A DNA stretch of 64,000 bases from Pelodera strongyloides (Eukaryota > Nematoda > Chromadorea > Rhabditida > Rhabditidae). The notes under the pieces were generated by a model, which was not told where the DNA came from, searched no databases, and saw nothing but the letters and a program-made list of their open reading frames with translations. The translations under genes and the position numbers were made by a program. Positions 43,251 to 56,400 of the stretch are shown here, one piece after another. Every line of letters begins with the position of its first letter. Positions within the stretch are counted from its first letter, which is position 1. The stretch spans positions 1 through 64,000 of the forward strand of contig JAANDG010000480.1 in the NCBI GenBank assembly GCA_036852015.1, in the 5' to 3' direction.

Positions 43251-43643
43251 GGAATTCATTTTTTATTTACCTTGAGCAATCCGTTTAACCCGCTGTTTTT
43301 TTCACTTTTGCTCCACGCACCTACTTCTTTTTTGTACTTGTCTAATAAAAAAATGTATTCCTTTTAAAGTGACATAACAGCCGCTTTTTGAAACGTATGA
43401 TTTAAAATCAGCCTCACCGGGGTCCGATCACATACTCGGAGTGGGTTCATTATCAAATCAGCCAACGACGAGTCCAGAGAACATTTGAAATTGGGGTTCA
43501 CCGACGTTTGCAGATCATCACCGTCACAAAAACTGCAAATATTGGTTTGACTTGGATAGATTTCGCAATCTAATTGTCATAAATCGGTTTTGACGCACTC
43601 AACGCGGGTACGAGTCTGGCCCGTGACAACGTTTCTGGTTTCT

Positions 43644-43646
<3 letters not shown>

Positions 43647-43705
<59 letters not shown>

Positions 43706-43724
43706 GTATATATATATATATATA
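43647..43724. repeat. (TA)n microsatellite
   Basis: Nearly uninterrupted TA dinucleotides within the NR-B ligand-binding region. Another tract lies at 50484-50536. Confidence 0.9.
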
Positions 43725-44329
43725 TCTTTCTCTTTTTTCCAAATTGCCTGGTACAGGATATGCTCAACAGATGAACTAATAGGGGAAAAGAAATACTCAA
43801 GAACACGCTATCCGTGTATGGTAACTCTTGAAATAAAGTACAGGACAATGGAGAAGGCAGAATAAAGAAACGAACACACTGTTCTAGTTCCACCATATAT
43901 GATCGAAGTACGGTCGTATTTTCCTTTTTATCCACGTCGTGTCCGAAGAATGGGCGCGACGGTGCGGACACCTGGAAATGGTGTTCTATTTTCAATGCAG
44001 TATAGTTGCCTGAAAATAAGGCCTCTTCGGCATTATTTTGCCATACGGCCTTTTTCGCTAAAACCGCTGCGGCTTTTTCCACCAAAACGGCTACGACCAA
44101 TTTCACGAAAATGGTCGCGGCCTTTTCGTGAAAACGGCTGCGCCCTTTTCGTGAAAGGGACTATGAGATTTCACAAAAATGACCAAGAACCTTTGCACGA
44201 AAACGTCTGTGACTTGTTTTACCCTGTTACCCTCGTGTGACACAAGACCACATATGTAAATATCCTGACTTTTTACTTGACATCCAGTATGTACGCTAAA
44301 AGAGACTTGGTTTCCTGCATGTTGTAAAT

Positions 44330-44490
44330 TTTTTAACAAAACAGAAAAGACTCACATCTCCTTTAGACTTGGTTTCCTGTCTACTGTAAATTTTCCAGGA
44401 AACAGAAAAGACTCACATCTCCTTTAGACTTGGTTTCCTGTCTACTGTAAATTTTCCAGGAAACAGAAAAGACTCACATCTCCTTTAAAG
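44330..44490 (-). repeat. Triplicated exon-intron junction in NR-B
   Basis: Three direct copies of a unit of about 75 bp, each with CAGAAAAGACTCACATCTCCTTTA, repeat the end of the hinge exon and its GTGAGT donor (minus strand GGAGAT|GTGAGT). NR-A has one copy. Confidence 0.75.
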
Positions 44491-45739
44491 TAAGGGACGA
44501 CCGCAAGATCAGGAAGTTCACAATGTAAAATCATCGTCTTCGGGCTCTTTCTTCACGAAATTTGTTAGTCCTTTTCGCTTTCCAACAGCTAAACGATAAA
44601 TTTGCAATTTGCTTTCTTCTCACAGGCTACACTCACTACTCACTACACTACGGTATATTGGAATATAAACAAAAGTGGAAAGATTCCCAACCAATGTATG
44701 CAAATACATATCGTATGAAAATGTATGAAAACCAACGTATGCAATATGCAACGCATGAAAATAAAAATATTTCTAACACAATACAGTACTGAGGCTGAGT
44801 GACTGAAAAAATTTCACACGGCTGAGAAAATTTCGTAGATATTCTTTTAAATATACGCGTATTTTTAACTTGTGGAAGTTTTCAACAAGGAACATGACAC
44901 CAACAACAAACTGCGAATAATTATCAACTAATAATAATGATTCAAGGATAAAAAGACAAAGGTTAATAAATCAGAAGCATACCTTCGGGTTTCATTCCAA
45001 CGAAAATGCAACGTTGGAAACGACACGCTCGACATCGGTTTTGCGCTGAAATCTCAAGCACGTTTGAAAGGAGAAAATGGCACAAAATATAACGTTCCTG
45101 TGTTCATGCAACGCAAAAAAGTCCATGCCTCTAATTGTACCAGATAACTAAAAAAGTTACAAGTTTAAAATCTTGCAAAAGCGTCACTTACGGTATACAC
45201 ACGTATTATTGAAATCGCAAATGTAGATCTTTTTCGATGCGGCCCTTCTCAAGAAGAAAACCCTGCAACTTCTGAACGATGTTTTCTTATTTTTTGTTCC
45301 GACTATGGTGGCTTTCTCCTGATCTGACCAACTATTCCACTGCTTTATCGTGAGCGTGAGCCTTCACGCTCAGAAATTCATGTTTCAAGAAATACATGTC
45401 GTGCACTCTTCCTGCTTGTAAGTTTCTAATAAACCTTTAGACATTTAAACGTGTAAATTCAGATCAAAATATTTAGCAAAACTTGTTTGAACCCTGATCT
45501 TTCATTTTCGACTGTGCAACTTGAACTTGAACTACAGAACAGAAAATATATAATATATTTCGCAAAGTTACCCGCATGTAAGTGCTCCGTAATGATAAGT
45601 CGCTCCCGTATTTGCGCACGCCTTGCAAATCTCCCGAGATTCAGAAATTCGTGTGCTAGTCGCTGCTTCTTGCCTTGTGGGAATTATAGTGTCAATAATA
45701 GGCGAATTCGGATTTATTGAATTATCACAGAACATCATG

Positions 45740-47455
45740 ATGTGGAAACTTGCAATGCCAAAAAATGGAGCCCTCTAAAATTGTAGTACGTGTGACTTAT
45801 AATAATATAATATTAACAATATGTAGCACGTACACAAAAGTAAACCCACAAACAGTTTGTCGAACATATCACAGAAGATGCAAAGTGAACGATAATACAA
45901 TAATGTACAGCAAATCGTACCAGAAAGAACAAAAAAGCAAATGAGAAAAAAAACATAGTAAGTAAATAATAAAGAAGTATTTTATCAAGTTGGGAGCTTT
46001 CTTTGTTTGGATGATTGTTTGGTTCATGTGCGTTACGCTCTAGAAGTAAGATTGGTTCTATTGAATAGTTTGCTTCCCGTGCAGTTAGCCATCCCACATC
46101 TAGAGCAGGTGCTCAAAAGGCCGCGTATACAAAATGCGTGCGGTGTATAGGTCGGGGGAGTACGGGGAAAAAAGAAAAAAGTTTCAAGAACACCTAAAAA
46201 TTCGAAGAGTGTCCAGATCTAACAACTATGAAAGAGATGAATTTAGAATAACTTTTGCCCTATTTTTTTTTTGGAAATAGTTTTGAGTTCACATTTTACA
46301 ATCTAATGTTTTTTTATTCCGCTGTCCTTTTAGAAAAGTTTGTATTTTATTAGGCGTAAAAGTAGAAGTTATGCGAAAACGTAACACAATCCGCCCAAGG
46401 TTGATTCCTCCAGTTGGTACTTAGTTTATAAAGCGGATTAGCATACCCTACCAACGTCTTGACTACTAATTATGAAATGTGTGAACAATATACACATGAA
46501 ATGTGGATAAAGCAACGGACATGCATTAATTATCAAATCACGCACATATGAACTCATACTGATTCGTGATTTCATTTAAAAAAAAAACTATGCAACCGCT
46601 TTTTTTCGGCTTTTAGAAAATACTTGCTTACCTACGATTTGATTTACAAAAAAAGTCTTTCAATGCTCCAAAAATAAGTGTCACTTTTCTTAAATGACGT
46701 GGCAACGCTAATCTTTTGTATAAGAAGGAATTAACATTTTTTGTGGATGTGACACAATAATATGATCACGTACACAATTTCCCAAAAAATAGCCAGCTAC
46801 TTCAATAATGCAAAACAATTGTGCCCAAATGTCGAATGTGAGAAAATGTATGGTGGGTAAGTAATGAAGTATTACAGTATTAGTTTATAAAGCAAATTAG
46901 CATACTGTACCAATGACCCCTGATCAGATTTTTGATACGCTCATGCCACTAGCTTACTAGACTCTTATTAGGTAGCGCGCACCGTCGTAATTGCCATTCT
47001 GGTAGTAAAATTAACTTAATTCGATAATTATACGGTAGTGGACGAACCACTGACTTATTGAGTTTATAGTATTACAGACTGTAATTAATTTCTAGACGAC
47101 CGAATCCAACAAAGGCAGTGAATCGAAGTCTTAAATTTTATTTTTGAATATGTTTTCGGCTAAAGCGTTGTCGCTGGTCCAGTAAGAAAAACTGTGGCCG
47201 TAGGCACGAACAGTGGGAGCCTTTCCGGTTGGGACAAGTTGTCTCTGCGTGTCACTGATTCGCATGAGCGTGATCCCTCTGTTTCTCTCACCTCTCACTG
47301 GGAGCATACTCCCAGAGTTCGTTCACCCGACCACAGCCCCTCATCTGTGTAGTCGAGTAAAAATAACACATAACACAAAAAAGCGACTCAAATAAATAGT
47401 ATATACGGAATACAGAATTCTATGGTGTTAGGTCCAGGGGTTTCCTTAAAAGAGG
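45740..47455. other. Intergenic stretch, nothing recognised
   Basis: No supported exon. A short direct repeat GTTTATAAAGCRRATTAGCATAC occurs near 46425 and 46883. Confidence 0.4.
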
Positions 47456-47665
47456 AGGCTCACGAGAATGAAGTGCTTAAATAATTTCCTTTTATCGAAA
47501 GATAACGGTATTAAATTCCGAAAGATATGCTTTACAAAGCAAAAGCTTTTAATTGGAAGGAGTAAATCAATATAAAGCTATGAATTCTATAAAAATTTAT
47601 TACCATTATCTATCGATAAAAGGAAACTATTTGAGCACTTCATTCTCGTGAGCCTCCTCCTTTAA
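47456..47665. mobile_element. Family G foldback element
   Basis: TTAAAAGAGGAGGCTCACGAG to CTCGTGAGCCTCCTCCTTTAA, with inverted arms TTTCCTTTTATCGA. A copy at 54558-54974 is twice as long. Confidence 0.75.
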
Positions 47666-48164
47666 TCATAATATAAGTTATATGTACAAATGAATGTTTA
47701 GTTGCTCTGGCTCATTTGAGTTGATCTGGCTCTGGGGACAATGACCCTAGTTCGACATCATAGCTCCCTAACAGAAAATTGGGGAATCAACAACATCTCG
47801 TAACGTAAAATTGCCTCACTGACACTTTCCTTCCACAGCTAAATAAAGCACATGAGGTGGCAATGGCCAAAGGTTTATAAGTCAAAGTTCTGAATACAAA
47901 AAAAAATTACATCGGGAAACGCTCGGGATCTTTGCATCCTTCCAAATTAGTAGGTTTTCTGATCTACGGAGTCACGCCCCATTAATTAAGGAAAAGGATT
48001 TAAAGAGAGAAAACAGACAAAAACGCTGACAATAATATAGTCTCATTTAATAGAACATGAAGTGTATTCGGTATATGATGTGGTTTACAGGAAAACGTTG
48101 AAAAAAGCCTGATACGACAAAAAGGGTGATCTAGTGAAAAATTTACTGGAAACATCAGGAGAAA

Positions 48165-48370
48165 TCTTCTTATTATATAAAAGAGTAACTGGAGCGTGCG
48201 CTAGCACTCATGTTACGGAAGTATAATTCGAATAAATTGTACCGCTTCGGGCATAAAAGAGTACCGCAGTCAATTTAGAATATTCTTCATTCAAAAAGAT
48301 TTTCATATTAAGTTACGGTCGTTTTATAAGTATGGGGAGACGCCTCAGGTGGTGTAGCCGTCTTTTATTA
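48165..48370 (+). mobile_element. Degenerate Helitron related to 22706-22944
   Basis: TTCTTATTATATAAAAGAGTAACTG opens as in the Helitron at 22.7 kb, and GACGCCTCAGGTGGTGTAGCCGTC near 48340-48362 is the matching 3' hairpin. The final CTRR is not clear. Confidence 0.5.
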
Positions 48371-48403
48371 TTATAAGGGATAACTGTGTGCGCGGTCCTT
48401 TTT

Positions 48404-48466
48404 TAAAATATTAGTTCATTAAGTATATCACGGAATTTTTTAAAATATTAGTTCATTAAGTATACA
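48404..48466. repeat. Tandem duplication of about 35 bp
   Basis: TTTTTTAAAATATTAGTTCATTAAGTAT occurs twice in direct order. Confidence 0.8.
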
Positions 48467-49387
48467 TACGAAAACTAGCATGTGTGTGCGGATAGTGTGC
48501 GGTTGCAAAAGAAGAGATGGCGAATCAAGTCCCTGTTGGCCACAAACCCGCCAGAAGGAAACGCGATTGCCGTCAATTGTTTCCAGTAGTCCAACATTTG
48601 CATATAACATATGCGAATACAGTTGTCCAGTATATGTATGTTTCAAAAACCGAGTGTTAGCTCGCTTTAACACAGTTTGTCGACATTCGTTAAAGCTATA
48701 GAACAGACGGTTTGGGAAACATACATGTGTTGCATTTTCGTTAGTTTCCAATGAATAGAACACAAAGTAGACCACAATCGACGTAAAATACGGGATTGCA
48801 GTTGTCCAAAATGTGTATCACCGCGTTATTTGTTATTTAAAACATTAGTCTAGTAAGGAAACTAATAAAATTTAAAACAATAATCTAGTCTAGTCTACAC
48901 TTGGTCGGTAAGAGATAGCGTCACGAATGATCAAGAAAAACTCCCAACTTTAATACAAAGTGCAAGTTTTTTATTAAGTGACTTGTTCTATGTGTTAACT
49001 TCTTGATCTCTTGACTTATGCTTATTGAACTTGTAAAAGAAGCCCATATTAGGAGCATCAAGAAACCCTGGCAACCAAAATCCGCCACGATCTACAATTT
49101 TCAACAAAGACCGCTGTTTGATCATAGTTGAAAGTAACACTAACGATAGTAGAAGTTACGCGGCTTCTCTAAACTTTTTTGAACGTTTGCGTGGCATTAA
49201 CCATAATAAGACTTCGACCACTGGAGCTTTTACAATAATAAATTAGGTTCCGTTAATGTGATTTGGATTAAGTGAGACCAAATATTGTAAAGTGAGAGTG
49301 AAGTGAAGACCATGAAATAAAATTGAGTAGATTGTAGTACAGCCTCCCTTTCTACCCAGCTGCGATGAGCTGAACTCGGTAGTCGCC
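48467..49387. other. Intergenic stretch, mostly family E remnants
   Basis: Two half-degraded family E elements (about 48560-48671 and 48690-48810). No supported exon. Confidence 0.4.
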
Positions 49388-49838
49388 TTAAAGGGACGGG
49401 CCCATCAAAATAAACCCATATTTTGCATGTTTTTATAATTTGTATGAAGGGGGTTTATTATAATATATGTACACTAAATTTCGGCTAGACTTTATCCCGC
49501 TGAAATTTTTCGGTGTCGATAAACGCATAAGTATACCGTAGAAGACACACAATTGCACCCTTATTTTCTTGTCGCGTGTCCCGGGGGAATATGGCTATAT
49601 AGACAGATAGTCTCCCGGGTCCCAATCAGAGCGAGGTATCCTCGGGAGACACGGTAAGGAAATAAGGGTGCAATTGTGTGTCTTCTACGGTATACTTATG
49701 CGTTTATCGACACCGAAAAATTTCAGCGGGATAAAGTCTAGCCGTAATTTAGTGTACATACATTATAATAAACCCCCTTTACACAAATTATAAAAACATG
49801 CAAAATATAGGTTTATTTTGATGGGCCCATCCCTTTAA
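49388..49838. mobile_element. TTAA-flanked foldback element, family B (copy 2)
   Basis: TTAAAGGGACGGGCCCATCA to GATGGGCCCATCCCTTTAA. Nearly identical to 13235-13684 over about 450 bp, including the centre GTCTCCCGGGTCCCAA. Confidence 0.8.
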
Positions 49839-49876
49839 AATTCGATTTAAAACAAAAAATTTTCTGACCCAACTGT

Positions 49877-50030
49877 TTAAAGCGAAATACATACCGGCCG
49901 GTTTTTGAAACGCATTGCGTACACCTGCTTCCTTATGCAGCTTGCAAATGTTTGCAAAAATTAAAATAAAAACTAGATCCCAAATAGACCCCACTTTGCA
50001 TAAATGCATAAGAAAGCAAGTAACACTGCT
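49877..50030. mobile_element. Family E element, right end lost
   Basis: TTAAAGCGAAATACATACCGG with TTTTTGAAACGCAT. The right arm is degraded. Confidence 0.45.
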
Positions 50031-50075
50031 TCTTCCACTAAACATGTCATAATTAACTTTTTTCTCAGCACGTTT

Positions 50076-50483
50076 TTAAAGGGGTGGGGCCATCTCAAAT
50101 TTTTTTTTTGTTCGTTGTGTTGAGCCTTCGTTCAGAAATGTAAACCACAATAATTGCATACTGCTGAAAGCACCTTTTGAAGGTTTAAATAAGAAAGTAG
50201 TGAAATATCAAAAATGCAATCTGTGCTTTTTTGAAAATAAGGAAGTGCACAAAACGTGCGCATTTTAGTGGTTTGATTTCTCGGCAAAAGATTAAATTGT
50301 CTGAGAGTTACGGGAGAAAACGTAATGTTTTATTAATTAGCATATTGCGCACAGGAAGGGTACTGCTCGTGCGAAAGTGTTGGTGATTTTTGGTCGTCGT
50401 GGCAATATGATATATGGATATGGACACGTAAGGGGACTAGAATATATTATAAACAACTAAGTGATGATATAAGAGACTATTGA

Positions 50484-50539
<56 letters not shown>

Positions 50540-51859
50540 GCCGGGTTTTGGAACTTATGGTGCACAACCGCCCTCCTTCATATATGTTGTAAATCTTTAT
50601 TGGAACAACAGTCGTAGGGTCAAATAAGGAAAGTACTTGAGGTAGTATTAGCTCGCAAACCAAAAGGTCCCCTAAGATGTTGGCGCGGTAAGGACACCAG
50701 CATACTAACAAGTTATATGATGTATGTAGATGAATATAATTAGACTAAACAGCGCGCAGTTGTTTGCGTATGCTAAATGGGAATTTAACGACATTCGTTT
50801 CAAAAAGCGGCTATTATACCACTTTAACTTGGTATAGGGCAACATCATTGTAAAAGGCAACTTTGGCACAAAGGCTGAATACAAGAAATCCTCCGATGCA
50901 CACACCAAAATAAATGTAGCATTTTTGGAATCGAAAGAGTTTACTGTAGTGATATAATGGTAAAATTCGAATTGTAAACTGGTAAAATTCATCCCTTTGA
51001 TTTGTCGCTAAAAGGCGTCAGTAAAATGGGTAATCCAAGTTGTTTTCTAATTTGTCTCGGGTGGTCTCATGTGAATTGAAGTTGTTCTGAAATAACATTA
51101 CATTACATTATGTGACATAACACCTGTATTTTGTTTTATTGCCAACATTGTACAGTACTTCTTTCCATTAGACATATAGAGATCCTTGTTTATGCGCAAG
51201 AAATGTATAGCACAGTGTACATATATACTTAAAAACCAGGTCCCTTTTTTGCTGTTTTTTTTGTCCGCTGTATCTAGGCAATCCAGAGGCACCCTCGCAA
51301 CTACAACACGTACGAACGACCAAAATGCTGCTTTTCTGGAACTTTTTTTTTAGTTTCTTTTATCTGGCTATACTACATTCATTTCTTATTTATTTATCAT
51401 TATTCTTCAAATTATCAATATAAGGCTAGCATCAGAAAAAAACACGTAGAAATAACACTTTTTTGGCAGAACTAAATATAAACAATTCGCCCGATATGCG
51501 ATTAGCATTGTTGTAATAAAGCGTACCCTTTGTAGCCTTTGTTTTCTAGCCTTATCATAAACGAGTAAGCAAAATATTTAGACAAACATCACTTTGAGTA
51601 AAACTTTTGTGCATACGGGATCAGATTCAGAGATTTGGGTGTGGGGCTTCAAAAGTGAGCGACGACTCTCCTGGGAGCACCCTATCTTTACCTCATAATA
51701 ACTTTATGTTGTAAAAAGAAGTTAATTTATTTTATTTTATTTTGCCCGATTGCTAATCGACTACGGTTTCGTTATACGTACATTGCTTTCTCTTCATCAT
51801 ATTATTTGATGCACACCTCGCTGTTATTTAATAAATAAATTAATAAATATATTTTCTTC
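50076..51859. other. Intergenic stretch
   Basis: It starts with a lone terminus TTAAAGGGGTGGGGCCATCT (possible further TTAA family). It contains a (TA)n tract (50484-50536) and a family E-like element (about 50537-50827). No supported exon. Confidence 0.4.
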
Positions 51860-52290
51860 TTAAAGGATCGCAGTCACTACAAATTCGTATTTTTTATTCG
51901 CTTTTCATTAATTGTTCAAGTATGTGAAGAAAACGACGATTCCAGCGCCAAAGTACGGCAAAACGAGCTCAGGGAGAGAAATCCCTGTTTATGACTTTTA
52001 CTTATATACCGTAGTTTATAATTGCCCGTATAGAGTTTCATAATAAATACCCTGCAGTGATAAAACACGCGCCAGGTGTAACACTGCAGGCTGTTCACTC
52101 TCCAAGTACCCCTGGCAATTGCATATATGCACCGGCGTCGGTCATTTATCAAAACTCATTCTCATTGATTTCTCTCCCTGAGTTCCATTTTATGTGGATT
52201 TTTATGGGTTGCATATTGTTTTATAAATCTGCTTGCATCTAATAAAAATCGAATAAAAAAGTTGATTTTGAAGTGACTGCCTTCCTTTAA
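51860..52290. mobile_element. TTAA-flanked element, family H (copy 1)
   Basis: TTAAAGGATCGCAGTCACTAC to GAAGTGACTGCCTTCCTTTAA, with AACTCAGGGAGAGAAATCC / TTTCTCTCCCTGAGTT inverted inside. The second copy, 58527-58906, is in opposite orientation. Confidence 0.75.
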
Positions 52291-53223
52291 AGAATGTCGA
52301 GACGCGTGAAGTCAAGCAATCGCGACACGGCAAAGGATATAATACTCGGACTAGCGTACGAATTTTTATTTCGAGATTTTGCTAGAAAAAGGAAATTTGG
52401 TGCCGCAATATTATTGCGCACGAAATTTGTTAATGTAGTAAAGATAAATTACTGTTTCGGGCATATGAGAATGCAGTGTTCTTTTACTTTTTTACCTATG
52501 GCCTATGGATAGCAAGATTACATACGGTTGACGTGTTGACCACAATACATTTGAATAGCAATGTAAATAACAATAAATAAATTTTATACCGCACATTCAA
52601 AAGTGTCATACGGAATTGGGTAGGGCGCTGAAATTTGCATATAATACATGTAAGCGTATTTATCCAGTATAAGTTTCACAAATCACGTGTATATAATATA
52701 ATAATCAACATTAATTGAGACCTTCCGGTCAAGGACCACGTCAGCCCAAGGAAGGAGTAGCGAGCTACCAACCAAAGGTAATAACATTCTTCATATGCAA
52801 ATTATTTAGTTTTGTTTAAACTTTTTTATTGGACACTATTTCCAACAAAAGAGAAAAAGCTGTAAAGCAACAAAATAGGCAGAATGCGCACATGAGCAAA
52901 TAAGAGCCCAATGAACGATTAATGGTACCAATTTGAAAACTCCCTGTGTTTTTTGTGTATTTTTCTGCTTTACTTGCTTATGTGCCCACAAGACATTAAA
53001 AACGAGCAAATAAAGTGAATAATATGAAGCCGCACAGCGCGAATGAGATAAACCAGACTGAAATGGATTTCACCAAAGTTAAGCTACTTATCTTAATAAT
53101 ATGGTACTTAACTTTATTAATATAGCGAGCCAGGTCTTCGGATAGTCGGAGAGACACCTCATATGCATCGCAGGTGATGTTTCCGAGTGCAAGGAGAATA
53201 TATACTAAATTTTGTTAACTTAC

Positions 53224-53272
53224 CCTCGATATCAGCACATTCATCCTTCTTATTTGTTGGAACTTGTGACAT
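53224..53272 (-). CDS. Possible first exon of a minus-strand gene
   Basis: ATG at 53272 followed by 16 codons (MSQVPTNKKDECADIE) and a good GTAAGT donor. No clear following exon was found to the left, so this is a weak call. Confidence 0.2.
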
Positions 53273-53479
53273 TTCGGTATTCGAATAAATGATTACGTCA
53301 AGGCAATTGGTTTTTACCCCGGGAGGTCTAGCGATACTGTCAGCCACATTTCCGGACGTGCGTCGCGCACGCGCGAAATATTTTTTATCTTCCCCATGTC
53401 CGCGCGCGCTTGGCGCACCTCTGGCGCACCCTTCAATGAGCGAAAAGTGCGCGGCTTATTACGCTCTCTCCTTCTTCAG

Positions 53480-56400
53480 CCACAGCGTGCTCCGGTAGTG
53501 ATTCAGCAGCAGCCTGTGAAGACGATTATCGATCGAAGGCCTGATAACACTGCTATCGATCGATTGCAAACACAAATCACTGACCTGCAGAGACAGAACC
53601 AGCAACTCCTGCAACAGGAACAAGTGAGAATAAGCGTTTAAAGAGGTATAACATATGATTTTTGAACGCATGCTGGACCAGTACACTAGTACAGTATTCA
53701 TCTGCATTTAGCCTGAGCTGATTTGGGGTCCATTTTGTATTCTAATCATACTCATTTGAACATAATGCATGGTAATGCAGTTATTCAACATACGTTTCAA
53801 AAACAGGCTGTTATACCTCTTTAAGAATAGAACCCCATGGTTTACAGTTCACACTTGCACAAACTTGCCCCAAAAAGCACTTTACACGAAAAGTATGTAC
53901 ATAATAGTTTTGTTGTTTTATCTAGTCAGAAACTGTTCGTTTCAGCGCCAAAATTCCCGAGGCGCACATGTGGTGCACCCGCCGCGCGCCCCAGGTTTAC
54001 AATACTTACGCCGCGAACCGTTATTATGTTGTAGGATGCCTTGAAGGTTTATCGGCGTTCCAAAAAGAGGACTTGAACAATGTAAAGTCTGCTGTCTCAT
54101 TTTATGTAAACAATTTTATAGCCGTTACTGTGCAAGCATGTATTTTATGCACAATTCAGTTTTCGAACCAACATTGGTTTGGTTGTGACTTTGACTTTCT
54201 ACTCGACTACAATCTGATATTCTCCCTTTGCAGAATGCTCGACGACGTATGGAGCAGAACCAAGATGCGATGAGCAGACGACTGGCCACGGCTACAGAAA
54301 ATGGAGTATCGTACGTTAGCCGCACTAATATCGCGCTAATAGAATAGAGAATAGAGCTCCTGACTCCAGGGCTAAAGATCAGGGGCTCGATTCCAACGCG
54401 GGGCGATGTTTTTTGCGAGCACTGGTACGTGACGACCATGAGAATTCATTATTTTGTTATTTTTTACTTGTTTGCTAATCAACGATAATTGAATTATACA
54501 ATGCTTGCTCTTCAACATATCATTTATGATGCACAGAAATTGGTGTTATTTAATTAATTAAAGGAGGAGGCTCACGAGAATGAAGTGCTCAAATAGTTTC
54601 CTTTTATCGACAGACGATGGTATTAAATTCCGAAAGACATGCTTCACAAAGCAAAAGCTTTTAAGTGGAAGGAGTAAATTAATATAAAACTATGAAGTCT
54701 ATACAAATTTTGGATCGTAGTAAATAATTGATTTCCATAGTGGACATGCAAATTTACAAGTCATTTTGCAAGCCGGCAAAAAATTTGCATGCACACTATG
54801 GAAATCAACTATTTACTACGATCCAAAATTTTTATAGACTACATAGTTTTATATTGATTTACTCCTTCCAATGAAAAGCTTTTGCTTTGTCATGTCTTTC
54901 GGAATTTAATACCATCATATTTCGATAAAAGGAAACCATTTGAGCACTTCATTCTCGTGAGCCTCCTCCTTTAATAAAATAATGATAACATCGATAAAAC
55001 TGTGTTTAGAAAATATATGGAGTGTAAAAAGAGAAATCTCTCAAATTATATTATAGCATCGCTCTGGTTTCAGCAACCGTGAGTTCGATGACCTTCGCAA
55101 TCGTATTTCGGGCATGGATGGAAAAGTCGGTGTTTGTTTATTATGGGGTTTGTAAGTATGTTGAAAATTTACCGTATCTTGGAACTACACGAGAATATTT
55201 TTTAATTTTTAATTTTATATATGCAGGTTCCGTGCAGAAATACGGTAGTATTGACAGAACCACACCGAATTTTCGGGATACTTGTAAACCCTATAGCCTA
55301 TAGCCTATAAGTGTTCGTTTAACGGTTTAACCTTATAATTAGACACTTTCCTTGTTTTACTGGTAGTGAGGAAAAACAGCTTGTACAAAGTTCTGGTCTT
55401 TGAGTGACGGAGAAATACTTGTACTTGATGGAAAAATAACTAGCAAATACCGCATAACTCAGGCCTTAGAGCATACAACAGAAAGTGTACACCAAGAGAA
55501 TTCTACTAATGTACATTGTCTACATACTCGACCAATGGCTTTTGAATATAGACGTGTATTTCAGTTGATGGGCGTGAATCAGGACCTTTCCAACCTAAAG
55601 AGCAGTCTGGACCGACAAGTCAACGACCTCATGCAAATCAACAATGAGATGAAGTCTCGGCCGGTTGTCGATCCGTCGGTGAGGTCATTCTAACATTCTA
55701 TCATTCTAACATTCTAACATTTTAACATTCTAACATTCCAACATTCCAACAAACATATAAACATGCTAACATTCTAACATTGTAACATTGTAGCATTGCA
55801 ACGTGATAACATTCTAACATACTAACATGCTAAAATACTAACTTTCTAACATTCTAACATTCTAACATTCTAACATACTAATATTCTAACATTCTAACAT
55901 ACTAATATTCTAACATTCTAACATTCTAACATTCTAACATTTTAACATTTTAACATTCTAACATTCTAACATTTTAACATTCTAACATTCTAACATTCTA
56001 ACATTCTAACATTCTAACATATTAACCAACCTAGAAACATGCGTTCATCTACCTTGAAAGATTGTCATTTCGAATGTCGACGTGCCGACCTTCATTACAT
56101 GACTTACAATTAGTTGCGAGCTGCGACGTTGGCGAGCCAACATACGATATAACGGCGTACAGGTGGTCCGAAATGCAATATACTAATTAATAATATTTAG
56201 AAGATCGCCAATTCGACTCAACAAATGGATAACAAAGTTCGTGATTTGCACGGCCAAATGATGCAATTAAAACAGCAATTGGAAAGGGAGCAGAGTGACA
56301 GAGAGCGGGGAGACAGACAGACACAGGAGACGTGGGTTACATAAAAACGATTAAAGGATTATAGCTGTTGCTTAAGGGTTTTACTAGGAAACAAACACCT

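Larger units (their letters stand above)
42021..45738 (-). pseudogene. Nuclear hormone receptor NR-B, truncated duplicate
   Basis: Minus-strand exons 45738-45572, 45271-45192, 45045-44983, 44588-44478, 43971-43878, a partial one at about 43590-43420, and 42089-42021. The first three give a complete DNA-binding domain after a 36-residue N-terminus: ICKAC, YHYGALTCGSCRVFFLRR, C-x5-C, NRCRACRFQRCIFVGMKPE. Its P box is CGSCR. The hinge exon is one base longer than in NR-A and then stops (TGA). The first ligand-binding exon has a net 5-base loss. 42089-42021 reads VDWLRGVGEIWILPEKDR with a good donor, but the further ligand-binding exons present in NR-A are not found. A (TA)n tract and a family E element disrupt the middle. 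It could yield a DNA-binding-domain-only protein of about 125 residues. Confidence 0.75.
43420..48150. repeat. Segmental duplication, upstream copy (contains NR-B)
   Basis: Paralogous to 34877-38190. It is longer because of about 1.6 kb of extra sequence between about 46150 and 47700, including a family G element. Confidence 0.8.

Noticed and set aside
43570..44106. Large protein spanning the (TA)n tract
   Set aside because: It joins receptor exon sequence, intron and a dinucleotide repeat in one accidental frame.
55692..56027. CRISPR-like array
   Set aside because: Units are 8 bp without spacers. It is a minisatellite.
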